5,160 nucleotides of DNA from Myxococcales bacterium (GTDB taxonomy: Bacteria > Myxococcota_A > Polyangia > Polyangiales > Houyiibacteriaceae): positions 1-5,160 of the forward strand of contig JABDJF010000110.1 of NCBI GenBank assembly GCA_013002645.1, given 5' to 3'. Numbering within the stretch: position 1 is the stretch's first letter; the number at the start of each line of letters is the position of its first letter. The position numbers and the translations under genes were made by a program. Shown piece after piece: positions 1 through 5,160 of the stretch. Below the pieces are notes generated by a model. It was not told where the DNA came from and made no database searches. It saw nothing but the letters and a program-made list of their open reading frames with translations.

Positions 1-469
1 GGTCGGTGTCGAACGTGGCGCTTTGGGGGGGCGGGTCAGGGAACTGCACCTCCCAAGCCAGAGGCGCGCGATTGGCCGGATCCTGCGCCAGGAGGTTGTG
101 GAGAATCGTCGTCCCCGTACGGGGAAATCCCGCGATGAATATCGGACGCTCGATCGGAGCCGCGACGAGCTCGGGATGCGCGGCGCGATGTCGGTAGACC
201 CCAAATCGATTCTGGAGGAAGCCCCGCAGCGACTGACGACACATCACTCGGCCGAGCCAACTCAAGTCCGCTTCGCGGTCGATCGCGTCGAAGAAGATGG
301 GAAGTGCCTCGAGGAAATGTGGATCGCCGAATTCATCCGATCCTGCCGCACGCGCCGCGGCGCGAACAATCCGGTCGGAGTCGAGCGAAGGCCATCGGGG
401 GGCCAAGAGGGGTCCCATGCGGTTCAGGACGCGCATCGTGCGGGTTCGGTGGGGAGGCGCTGCAGGCAT
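1..469 (-). CDS. Sulfotransferase family protein (Sulfotransferase_3-like), N-terminal part, 3' end beyond window
   Basis: Predicted PAPS-dependent sulfotransferase that transfers a sulfuryl group to a hydroxyl acceptor; the acceptor is unknown. Translated from the ATG at 469, 156 residues are visible and the frame stays open to the left edge. The key evidence is the 5'-phosphosulfate-binding loop GFPRTGTT (about residues 114-121), preceded by the strand RPIFIA and followed by ILHNLLAQDPANRAPLAWE. This is the typical Rossmann-like P-loop and helix of bacterial Sulfotransferase_3 proteins. The helical N-terminal region (residues 30-105) also fits that family. The 3'-phosphate-binding motif and catalytic residues of the C-terminal half lie outside the window. 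The start is uncertain: ATGs at 469, 436 and 418 are in frame and none has a good ribosome binding site. An in-frame ATG at 529 would overlap the divergent SDR gene and is less likely. It is transcribed away from the SDR pair, suggesting a shared lipid or secondary-metabolite role (inference). Confidence 0.85.
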   Translation of the reverse strand, partial: MPAAPPHRTRTMRVLNRMGPLLAPRWPSLDSDRIVRAAARAAGSDEFGDPHFLEALPIFFDAIDREADLSWLGRVMCRQSLRGFLQNRFGVYRHRAAHPELVAAPIERPIFIAGFPRTGTTILHNLLAQDPANRAPLAWEVQFPDPPPQSATFDTD

Positions 470-527
470 CGCGTCGCGTTGCGTCGAGTAGCACGCCCCT
501 CCATAGGCGGCAAAACTTGGAGAACGC
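470..527. promoter_or_regulatory. Divergent intergenic region between sulfotransferase and SDR genes
   Basis: This 58-nt spacer must hold the 5' signals of both flanking genes if the sulfotransferase starts at 469. GCGTCG occurs at 471-476 and again at 481-486, one helical turn apart, which could be a protein-binding site. A weak plus-strand promoter-like pair is TTGCGT (479-484) and CATAGG (502-507) with 17 nt between them, but each matches only half of the sigma-70 consensus. I therefore call the region, not a specific promoter. Confidence 0.35.
519..524 (+). promoter_or_regulatory. Ribosome binding site of first SDR gene
   Basis: GGAGAA lies just upstream of the ATG at 528; the GGAG core is 5 nt from the start codon. 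It fixes the start of the first SDR and argues against a start further downstream. Confidence 0.65.
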
Positions 528-1397
528 ATGAGCGAAAATGGGAACCCAGTGCCGGTGGCGATCGTCACGGGCGCATCGTCGGGCATTGGAGAGGCGACCG
601 CGCATTGCCTTGCCAAGGCGGGCTACGTGGTCGTCGTCGCCGCGCGCCGCAAAGAGCTGCTCGACAAGCTCGTCGCGGACATCCACGAAGGAGGTGGCAC
701 CGCCCTGAGCGTGCCCACCGACCTGAGTGACACAGAGCAGACCTCCGCGTTGGTGCGAACGGCGCTCGATTCGTTTGGCCGGGTCGACGTCCTGGTCAAC
801 AACGCTGGATACGGTCCGCCCTATGCGCTCGAGCAGATGGATCGTGAGGCGATGCGACATGTGTTCGACGTAAACCTGCTTTCGGGCATGCAACTCATCG
901 CTGAGCTCACACCGACGATGCGCGAACAGGGCGGCGGCCGGATCATCAACATCAGCTCGCTTGCGCGATATGTAGGCGCACCACTCGCGTCGGCGTACGC
1001 GGCTACCAAAGGTGGCATGGAGGCCCTCACGGCCTGCATGCGACTCGAGCTCTCGCCCTGGAACATCAAGCTGAGCGTGATCGTGCCGGGTTTCGTCGAT
1101 ACCCCGACGTTCGACAAGTCGCGCGCCGCTGGGCAACACCTGCGCAATGATCCGGCCAACCCCTACCGGCAGCTGACCGAGGACTTGGATGCCTTTGCGA
1201 CCGAGCAGCTCAAGAGCGCCGTTTCTCCCGAAGAGGTGGGCAAGGCGGTGGTCCGAGCAGCCACCGCTCAGTCCCCCAAAACGCGATACTTCGTCCCGAA
1301 GTCTGCGCGCACCGCGGCCCGCATGTTCGGCGCCCTGCCCGATCTCATGGCCGACAGGCTCCTGCTCAAGATGTACAAGTGGGGTCCATGGGCATGA
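528..1397 (+). CDS. Short-chain dehydrogenase/reductase (classical SDR, NADP-type signature)
   Basis: Cytoplasmic oxidoreductase of the classical SDR family, 289 residues, probably interconverting a hydroxyl and a keto group with NADP(H). Visible motifs, in order: cofactor loop TGASSGIG (14-21), Arg-Arg after the second beta strand (40-41, which favours NADP(H)), an acidic residue in TDLSD (65), NNAG (91-94), the structural Asn in DVNLL (116), catalytic Ser144, and YAATK with Tyr157 and Lys161. The Ser-Tyr spacing of 13 is standard. A PG motif (187-188) followed by VDTPT matches the usual region after the active site. After the core there is a basic, amphipathic tail ending in LLLKMYKWGPWA that may touch a membrane or lipid substrate (inference). 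The ATG at 528 has a good ribosome binding site. The TGA stop overlaps the next gene's ATG, so the two SDRs are likely co-translated. Substrate unknown; an active enzyme is very likely because all key residues are present. Confidence 0.93.
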   Translation: MSENGNPVPVAIVTGASSGIGEATAHCLAKAGYVVVVAARRKELLDKLVADIHEGGGTALSVPTDLSDTEQTSALVRTALDSFGRVDVLVNNAGYGPPYALEQMDREAMRHVFDVNLLSGMQLIAELTPTMREQGGGRIINISSLARYVGAPLASAYAATKGGMEALTACMRLELSPWNIKLSVIVPGFVDTPTFDKSRAAGQHLRNDPANPYRQLTEDLDAFATEQLKSAVSPEEVGKAVVRAATAQSPKTRYFVPKSARTAARMFGALPDLMADRLLLKMYKWGPWA

Positions 1398-2200
1398 ACG
1401 CAACAGCAGCGAGCGAAGGACCGAAGCGAACCCTCGTCACCGGCGCAGGCAAAGGCATCGGCGCGGCCATCGCCCGGCTTTGCGTCGACGCGGGCCACCG
1501 TGTGGTTGCGGTCGACATCGACAGCGCGGCGCTTTCCCGTCTTCGTGAAGGCCTGCCTGGCATCGAAACGGCCGTCCTCGACGTACGCGACCTCGCCGCT
1601 TGGACCAGAGTGGTCGACGACGCCGAAAGGCAAGGAGGCCCGATCGACGTTCTGATCAACAACGCCGGGGTCTGCCTCCCCGGCGCGTGCGACCAGGTGT
1701 CCGCCGAGGATGACCGCCTGACCGTCGACGTGAACCTCATTGGTGTGATGAACGGCGTGCGCACCCTCCTGCCGCGATTTATCGCGCGCCAACGTGGGCA
1801 CGTGATCAACGTGGCCAGCATGGCAGCGTTCGCGCCGGCCCCCGAGCTCGCGGCCTATTGTGCGACCAAGCACGCGGTCCGCGCCTATACCCACAGTTGC
1901 GCGCTCGATCACCGACACGCGCCAATCGATTGGACGCTGGTCTGCCCGAACGCCGTCGAAACGCCGATGTTGGAGAGCATGCGTAGGCGCCGCGCCGGGG
2001 TCGTGGTGTTCACCGAGAAACCAATGCCGCCGGAGGAAGTCGCTGGCGCGATCGTCGACGCCATTCGAGAGCCACGCGGCGAAATTCTGGTGCCCAATGC
2101 GCGCGGCAAGTTGATCCGCTTCATTGGCCTCTTTCCTGGTCTACTCGCCCGCGGGATGGACGGCGCCGAGCGCCGTGGGCGGCGAGCGCTCGAGGACTAG
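1394..2200 (+). CDS. Short-chain dehydrogenase/reductase (classical SDR, NAD-type signature), coupled to the preceding SDR
   Basis: A second classical SDR, 268 residues from the ATG at 1394. That ATG forms an ATGA overlap with the stop of the first SDR and has GGGG 9 nt upstream. In-frame starts at 1379 (GTG) and 1388 (ATG) exist but are less well placed. Motifs: TGAGKGIG (16-23), an Asp at the end of the second beta strand in AVDID (41, which favours NAD(H)), DVRD (63-66), NNAG (89-92), Asn114, Ser142, and YCATK with Tyr155 and Lys159. The usual PG after the active site reads PN (185-186) in CPNAVETPM, a modest deviation. The C-terminal stretch ILVPNAR...IGLFPGLLA resembles the tail of the first SDR (YFVPKSAR...GALPDLMA), so the pair may descend from a tandem duplication. 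With opposite predicted cofactor preferences they might act in sequence, or one in each direction, on the same class of substrate (inference). Substrate unknown. Confidence 0.92.
   Translation: MNATAASEGPKRTLVTGAGKGIGAAIARLCVDAGHRVVAVDIDSAALSRLREGLPGIETAVLDVRDLAAWTRVVDDAERQGGPIDVLINNAGVCLPGACDQVSAEDDRLTVDVNLIGVMNGVRTLLPRFIARQRGHVINVASMAAFAPAPELAAYCATKHAVRAYTHSCALDHRHAPIDWTLVCPNAVETPMLESMRRRRAGVVVFTEKPMPPEEVAGAIVDAIREPRGEILVPNARGKLIRFIGLFPGLLARGMDGAERRGRRALED
2160..2176. terminator. Small GC hairpin near the convergent gene ends, possible terminator element
   Basis: A perfect 7-bp inverted repeat, ACGGCGC and GCGCCGT with a CGA loop, lies inside the 3' end of the second SDR and 42-58 nt beyond the stop of the convergent regulator gene. 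It could slow or end minus-strand transcription, but no U-tract follows on either strand and high-GC DNA makes such stems by chance. The true intergenic gap (2201-2217) holds no convincing terminator. Confidence 0.2.
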
Positions 2201-2217
2201 AGAGCAGGCTCCGCTGG

Positions 2218-3273
2218 CTAGGCCGCCCACTCGCCATTGGTAAACGTCGGGACGCCGAGAGGCCCGAGCTTCTGGACCAGCTGCGCTTTGCTCTTCGCAC
2301 CGAGCTTGTGCATCGCGGACTTCAGCAGGACCGAGACGCGACCCTGCGACAGTCCGAGACGATAGGCGATGAGCTTGTTGGTGTCGCCGAGAAGAACGTA
2401 CGTGACGACCTGGCATTCCTGCGCGGTCAGGCCGCGAGGGTCAAAGACCTTCGGGGGATTGGGCCTCGCAAGCACGAACCGCCGATCATCGCTGTCGAAC
2501 CAGTCCACCACGCTCCAACGTCCGCGGACGAGCGCCTTCCAGGTCTCCAGTGCCTTGAGGGGATCACTCCGACGCAAGTGTCCGCGCGCGTTGTCGACCC
2601 GCCGCGCGGCCCTGCGTAAGATCTGGGCGGCGTTGCGGTCCTTGGCGGGCCCGATGGCTTCGACGACCCGGAGGTCGTTCGCGTCGAGCACAGCCTCGGC
2701 GCCGTAGGGAAGCTGGTGGGCATCGTCATCCAAATCGTCTTCACTGCCAATCAATGCGCGACGAAGACGATAAGCGGAGGCGATGTGGGCGCCGAGCATC
2801 TGCCAGCGCTCGCGCGATTTGGCGCTGAGCTGCATCGCCTCTGGGAGCGGAGCGCTGATGTCCACTCCGACGCCATCCGGATCGATCGCCGTGATGCCGA
2901 ACACGTCCACGTAACCGAGCTTTTCGAGAAGAGCATGGAGCTCCTCGGGGTGGTCTCGTGCGATCTCGCTCCAGGTGCTGGCGTTGCCCGGCGGCGTGAC
3001 CGCTCGTACGAACTCGGGTGACAGCGCTTGGGTGGCAGCGACCAGTCGCTCCGGGAAGCCCGGTGGAAGCGAGCGGAGCTGCATGTCTTGAATGACCGCG
3101 TCTCGACCGCCGCCGCCCTCCGGCCGAACGAAGGCAAAGCCGAACATGCCCAGGCCGCGGTCGATCATCGGCGCCGCAGTGTCCATCAGGCCGGAAAGCC
3201 AATCGGCGTCCGACTTCTGGAGGTCGTAGGCGACTTCGATCAGATCGATCGCCTCTGAGGTAACTGGATCCAT
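2218..3273 (-). CDS. LuxR/GerE-type helix-turn-helix transcriptional regulator with unassigned N-terminal domain
   Basis: A 351-residue protein, probably a DNA-binding transcriptional regulator. The last about 55 residues before the tail (282-336) match a LuxR/GerE helix-turn-helix: LTAQE at its start, then G-TNKLIAYRLGLS for the scaffold helix and turn, and KLGAKSKAQLV for the last helix. The recognition helix is unusual: the common TV-x-x-H pattern reads RVSVLL, which may mean unusual DNA specificity. Residues 1-275 show no receiver, autoinducer-binding or ATPase signature that I recognise. They look like a soluble mixed alpha/beta sensor region, with an acidic hinge (SEDDLDDD, 177-184) separating two halves. 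The architecture resembles regulators I associate with myxobacterial genomes (from memory, not searched). The ATG at 3273 is the only sensible start in frame, though it has no clear ribosome binding site. The gene follows the CBS gene by 51 nt and may be the last gene of the nqr unit or have its own promoter. Target genes unknown. Confidence 0.8.
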   Translation of the reverse strand: MDPVTSEAIDLIEVAYDLQKSDADWLSGLMDTAAPMIDRGLGMFGFAFVRPEGGGGRDAVIQDMQLRSLPPGFPERLVAATQALSPEFVRAVTPPGNASTWSEIARDHPEELHALLEKLGYVDVFGITAIDPDGVGVDISAPLPEAMQLSAKSRERWQMLGAHIASAYRLRRALIGSEDDLDDDAHQLPYGAEAVLDANDLRVVEAIGPAKDRNAAQILRRAARRVDNARGHLRRSDPLKALETWKALVRGRWSVVDWFDSDDRRFVLARPNPPKVFDPRGLTAQECQVVTYVLLGDTNKLIAYRLGLSQGRVSVLLKSAMHKLGAKSKAQLVQKLGPLGVPTFTNGEWAA

Positions 3274-3324
3274 GGTTTTGCGGCACTGTGGCAGAGCCTC
3301 ATGCTGCCTTCCATAAGTATTTGT
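3274..3324 (-). promoter_or_regulatory. Leader of the LuxR-type regulator gene
   Basis: The 51-nt gap between the CBS stop and the regulator ATG is distinctly more AT-rich than its surroundings, especially around 3310-3320 (AACAAATACTTATG on the minus strand). This could be a promoter -10 zone, but no good -35 partner is visible. No Shine-Dalgarno motif lies close to the ATG at 3273. Confidence 0.25.
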
Positions 3325-3744
3325 TCACCCCGCACTATACAGCTCAAATGCGCGCATCACGGCGCGAAGCACGTCTCGCCTCACGACCACGCCAACGACC
3401 CGATTGTCTTCGATGACCGGATACCGCCTGCGCTTGGTCTCGATGAAGCGCGTCGCCACGTCGAGCAAGCTGTCGTCGGCGTTGACGGCTTCGACGTCGC
3501 GGCTCATGTAGTCTCCGACGCATCCGCCGCGCTCCCCGTGATAGCCCGCCACCAGAGTTGCCTGCAAAAAGTCGCGTTCGGTGAGAAGGCCGACGAGGTT
3601 TCCACGCGCGTCGACCACGGGCGCCCCCGTAATATGCCTATCGACCAAGGTGGAGACCGCGTCGAGCAGATCGGTGTCGCTCGTGAACACCACCGGCTTG
3701 GTGACCATGATGTCTCGGACCCGCATTCCCTTGACCGGGTTCAT
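3325..3744 (-). CDS. Two-CBS-domain protein, translationally coupled to nqrM
   Basis: A small soluble protein of 139 residues consisting almost wholly of a CBS pair (Bateman module). The first CBS covers about residues 8-63 (MRVRDIM, then ITGAPVVDARGNLVGLLTERDF) and the second about 76-130 (VGDYMSRD, then RRYPVIEDNRVVGVVVRRDVL). Such modules bind adenosine nucleotides (AMP, ATP, sometimes NAD or SAM) and act as energy-state sensors. No catalytic or transport domain is attached, so it probably works by binding a partner protein. The start is set at 3744 because its ATG overlaps the nqrM stop as ATGA and is preceded by a GAGGAAGAAGG purine tract. An in-frame ATG at 3765 would add seven residues (MPEEEGR) and overlap nqrM further. 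The coupling to nqrM suggests joint expression with the Na+-NQR, but a functional link is inference. Confidence 0.9.
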   Translation of the reverse strand: MNPVKGMRVRDIMVTKPVVFTSDTDLLDAVSTLVDRHITGAPVVDARGNLVGLLTERDFLQATLVAGYHGERGGCVGDYMSRDVEAVNADDSLLDVATRFIETKRRRYPVIEDNRVVGVVVRRDVLRAVMRAFELYSAG

Positions 3745-3923
3745 GCGGCCTTCTTCCTCGGGCATTCACCGCTTGCGGCGCGGCCGCAGGTTCCGCACCC
3801 CGTTCCGTCCGGGTTGTTGAGCCCGCCGCATGTGCCGCGAATGCCAGCCCGGCCGGCCAGCAGCCCGACGCTCAAGCCGCTCACCGCAAGTGCAAACACG
3901 AAGAAGCTGAGCAAATAGACCAT
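3741..3923 (-). CDS. nqrM: Na+-NQR maturation protein NqrM
   Basis: A 60-residue inner-membrane protein required in characterised bacteria for maturation of the sodium-translocating NADH:quinone oxidoreductase, probably through delivery of iron to the Fe centre between NqrD and NqrE (established for the family, formerly DUF539). Visible here: one N-terminal membrane helix (about 2-22, YLLSFFVFALAVSGLSVGLL), then a basic GRAGIRG turn, then the family's cysteine region C32-GGLNN...C43-GTC46-G, plus C54 in a short basic tail. The length and motif order fit NqrM well. The ATG at 3923 is chosen because it begins 4 nt after the nqrF stop and has GGGAG 8 nt upstream; a longer frame back to 3956 would run into nqrF. 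The gene directly follows nqrF, with no apbE between them, and its stop overlaps the CBS gene's start. Confidence 0.92.
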   Translation of the reverse strand: MVYLLSFFVFALAVSGLSVGLLAGRAGIRGTCGGLNNPDGTGCGTCGRAASGECPRKKAA

Positions 3924-3927
3924 CACC

Positions 3928-5160
3928 TCAACTCCCAAAGTCGTCGAACATGACACTCTCCTCGGGAACGCCGAGATCCCGGAGCATCCCTTGAACCGCA
4001 GAAATCATCAAGGGCGGGCCGCACATGTAGTATTCGCAGTCCTCGGGCGCTTTGTGGTCCCGCAGGTGCATGTCGTACGCCACTTGGTGAATGAAGCCCG
4101 TCGGACCTTCCCATTGGTCGTCGTCTCTCGGCTCTGAAAGGGCCGCGACGTAGGTGAAGTTCGGGTACTCGTCAGCCAGGCGCTGGAACTCCTCGTGATA
4201 GAAGAGGTCGCGCTTGCTTCGAACGCCGAACCAGAACGAAATCTTGCGCTTGGTGTCGAGACGTTTGAGCTGATCGAAGATGTGCGACCGAAGTGGCGCC
4301 ATGCCGGTGCCTCCACCGATGAACACCATCTCGTTTCCGGTCTCCCGCGCGAAGAACTCCCCGTAGGGCCCGGCGATCGTGACTTTGTCTCCAGGCTTCA
4401 GTCCGAACAGATAGGACGAAACGATGCCCGGCGGCACGTTCGGCCCCGAGCCCGGCGGCGGCAGAGCGATGCCGATGTTGAGTAGGATAATCCCGGTCTC
4501 CTCCGGGTAGTTGGCCATCGAGTAGGCCCGGGTCGTGTCGGTCTTGCTGCCGGCCTCGAACCGCCAGAGCTTGTATTCATCCCAGGTGTCCCGGTACTCC
4601 TCCTCGATGTCGAAGCTGGAGAATTGAGCCTGGTAGGGCGGACACTCGACCTGGATGTAGCCGCCCGCCCGAAACGGTACGTCTTCGCCCGCCGGAAGCT
4701 CGAGGCAGATCTCTTTGATGAAGGTGCTGAGCCCGTGGGTCGAACGCACTTCGCACTCCCATTTCCGAACGCCAAAGACCTCCTCGGGAATCTCCACCTG
4801 GATGTCTTCGCGAACCGAGACCTGGCAGCCGAGCCGAACGTGCTGGGACGCCTCATTGCGTGAGACCATCGACTCTTCGGTGGGCAGCAGAGGGCCTCCC
4901 CCGTGGAGCACCTTCACCCTGCACTGCCCGCAAGTGCCTTTGCCGCCGCAGCCGGCCGGGAGGTAGAGGCCGGTGTTCGCAAGGGCGATCAAGAGCTTCA
5001 CGCCTGCGGACACTTCGAAATCCTTGTCGCCGTTGACGAGCATGTGAACGCTGCCGGTTTCGACGAGCTTGGAACGCGCGACCTGTTGCTGGGCCGCCTC
5101 CAGCTCGCGGCGGGCGGCCTCGATCTCCGCCCGCTGGCTGTCGGTCAGGGTGCTCAGCAA
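3928..5160 (-). CDS. nqrF: Na+-translocating NADH:quinone oxidoreductase subunit F, N-terminus beyond window
   Basis: NADH-oxidising entry subunit of the Na+-pumping NADH:quinone oxidoreductase (Na+-NQR). It takes hydride from NADH to FAD and passes electrons to a 2Fe-2S centre on the cytoplasmic side of the inner membrane. The visible 410 residues run to the canonical C-terminus DDFGS. Numbering from the edge: a charged helix (1-29), SKLV (30-33), and a plant-type ferredoxin domain with Cys71, Cys77, Cys80 (C-x5-C-x2-C) and Cys112. The FAD-binding domain follows, with RAGGYIQ (164-170) and RAYSMANYPE (211-220). The NADH domain has IGGGTGMAPLRSHIFDQLKR (281-300) and YYMCGPPLM (377-385). Similarity to Vibrio-type NqrF is continuous throughout. 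The membrane helix that normally precedes SKLV is not in the window: the sequence there is hydrophilic and coiled-coil-like, so the anchor must lie upstream. The TTG at the edge is not taken as a start. nqrM follows after 4 nt. Confidence 0.97.
   Translation of the reverse strand: MLSTLTDSQRAEIEAARRELEAAQQQVARSKLVETGSVHMLVNGDKDFEVSAGVKLLIALANTGLYLPAGCGGKGTCGQCRVKVLHGGGPLLPTEESMVSRNEASQHVRLGCQVSVREDIQVEIPEEVFGVRKWECEVRSTHGLSTFIKEICLELPAGEDVPFRAGGYIQVECPPYQAQFSSFDIEEEYRDTWDEYKLWRFEAGSKTDTTRAYSMANYPEETGIILLNIGIALPPPGSGPNVPPGIVSSYLFGLKPGDKVTIAGPYGEFFARETGNEMVFIGGGTGMAPLRSHIFDQLKRLDTKRKISFWFGVRSKRDLFYHEEFQRLADEYPNFTYVAALSEPRDDDQWEGPTGFIHQVAYDMHLRDHKAPEDCEYYMCGPPLMISAVQGMLRDLGVPEESVMFDDFGS
3932..3936 (-). 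promoter_or_regulatory. Ribosome binding site of nqrM inside the nqrF 3' end
   Basis: GGGAG on the minus strand, 8 nt from the ATG at 3923, lies within the last codons of nqrF. A second GAGG (3926-3929) is too close to the ATG to be the main site. This decides the short NqrM start. Confidence 0.5.

Noticed and set aside
436..529. Alternative sulfotransferase starts at 529 or 436
   Set aside because: 529 would overlap the divergent SDR start and leave no promoter room. 436 remains possible, but neither has a ribosome binding site, so 469 was kept with low certainty.
23..730. A 235-codon open frame on the plus strand across the sulfotransferase and SDR start
   Set aside because: It covers the sulfotransferase antisense and the SDR out of frame. 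The product is Arg-rich low-complexity sequence without motifs, while both competing frames show clear families.
333..1403. A 356-codon open frame on the minus strand opposite the first SDR and the sulfotransferase 5' region
   Set aside because: It is antisense to a complete SDR with all catalytic motifs. Its translation is rich in Arg, His and Gly with no recognisable domain, as expected from GC-rich shadow frames.
1268..1918. A 216-codon minus-strand frame opposite the two SDRs
   Set aside because: Shadow of the second SDR, with no domain signal. The plus-strand SDR frame is unambiguous.
2184..2191. GAGCGCTC palindrome near the second SDR stop as a regulatory site
   Set aside because: It is coding, only 8 bp, and such GC palindromes are frequent by chance in this DNA.
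3265..3272. TGGATCCA palindrome over the regulator start codon as an operator
   Set aside because: A single 8-bp palindrome with no second copy nearby; not enough to support a binding site.
2741..3286. A 181-codon minus-strand frame overlapping the LuxR-type regulator
   Set aside because: It lies in a different frame of the same strand inside the regulator, is Arg/Pro/Ser-rich, and lacks any domain. The 351-residue frame ends in a recognisable HTH.
3301..3918. A 205-codon plus-strand frame across the CBS and nqrM genes
   Set aside because: Antisense to two recognisable genes joined by an ATGA overlap. Its translation has no family features.

Overview
The window is gene-dense, high-GC bacterial DNA (roughly 60-65% G+C by eye). 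It holds seven protein genes, two of them cut by the window edges, and no RNA genes, mobile elements or CRISPR arrays that I can see. The base composition, the mix of a Na+-NQR terminal module with a sulfotransferase/SDR lipid-type cluster, and an odd LuxR-tailed regulator of a kind I associate with myxobacteria suggest a Myxococcota or other deltaproteobacterial-type genome. That assignment is inference from gene content only.

Left part (1-2200): a PAPS-dependent sulfotransferase (minus strand, 3' end outside the window) is transcribed divergently from two short-chain dehydrogenase/reductases (plus strand). The short spacer between them should carry both promoters. The two SDRs overlap by an ATGA and are probably translationally coupled. 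The first has an NADP-type signature (Arg pair after the second beta strand) and the second an NAD-type Asp. They share a C-terminal pattern that suggests an old tandem duplication. Together with the sulfotransferase they look like a small module for oxidising/reducing and sulfating a hydroxylated lipid, sterol or secondary metabolite; the substrate cannot be read from the sequence.

Right part (5160-2218, minus strand): reading leftwards, nqrF (N-terminus outside the window), nqrM, a two-CBS-domain protein and a LuxR-tailed regulator lie head to tail. Gaps are 4 nt between nqrF and nqrM, a 4-nt ATGA overlap between nqrM and the CBS gene, and 51 nt before the regulator. nqrF is the NADH-oxidising subunit of the sodium-pumping NADH:quinone oxidoreductase, and nqrM is its Fe-S maturation factor. 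The CBS protein and the regulator are not standard nqr partners, and could link adenylate or energy state to the pump.

The two transcription units converge at 2200/2218 with only 17 nt between stop codons. The most interesting points are the tight coupling of the CBS gene to nqrM, the regulator at the end of the nqr unit, and a charged helical linker in NqrF where a membrane helix normally meets the ferredoxin domain.
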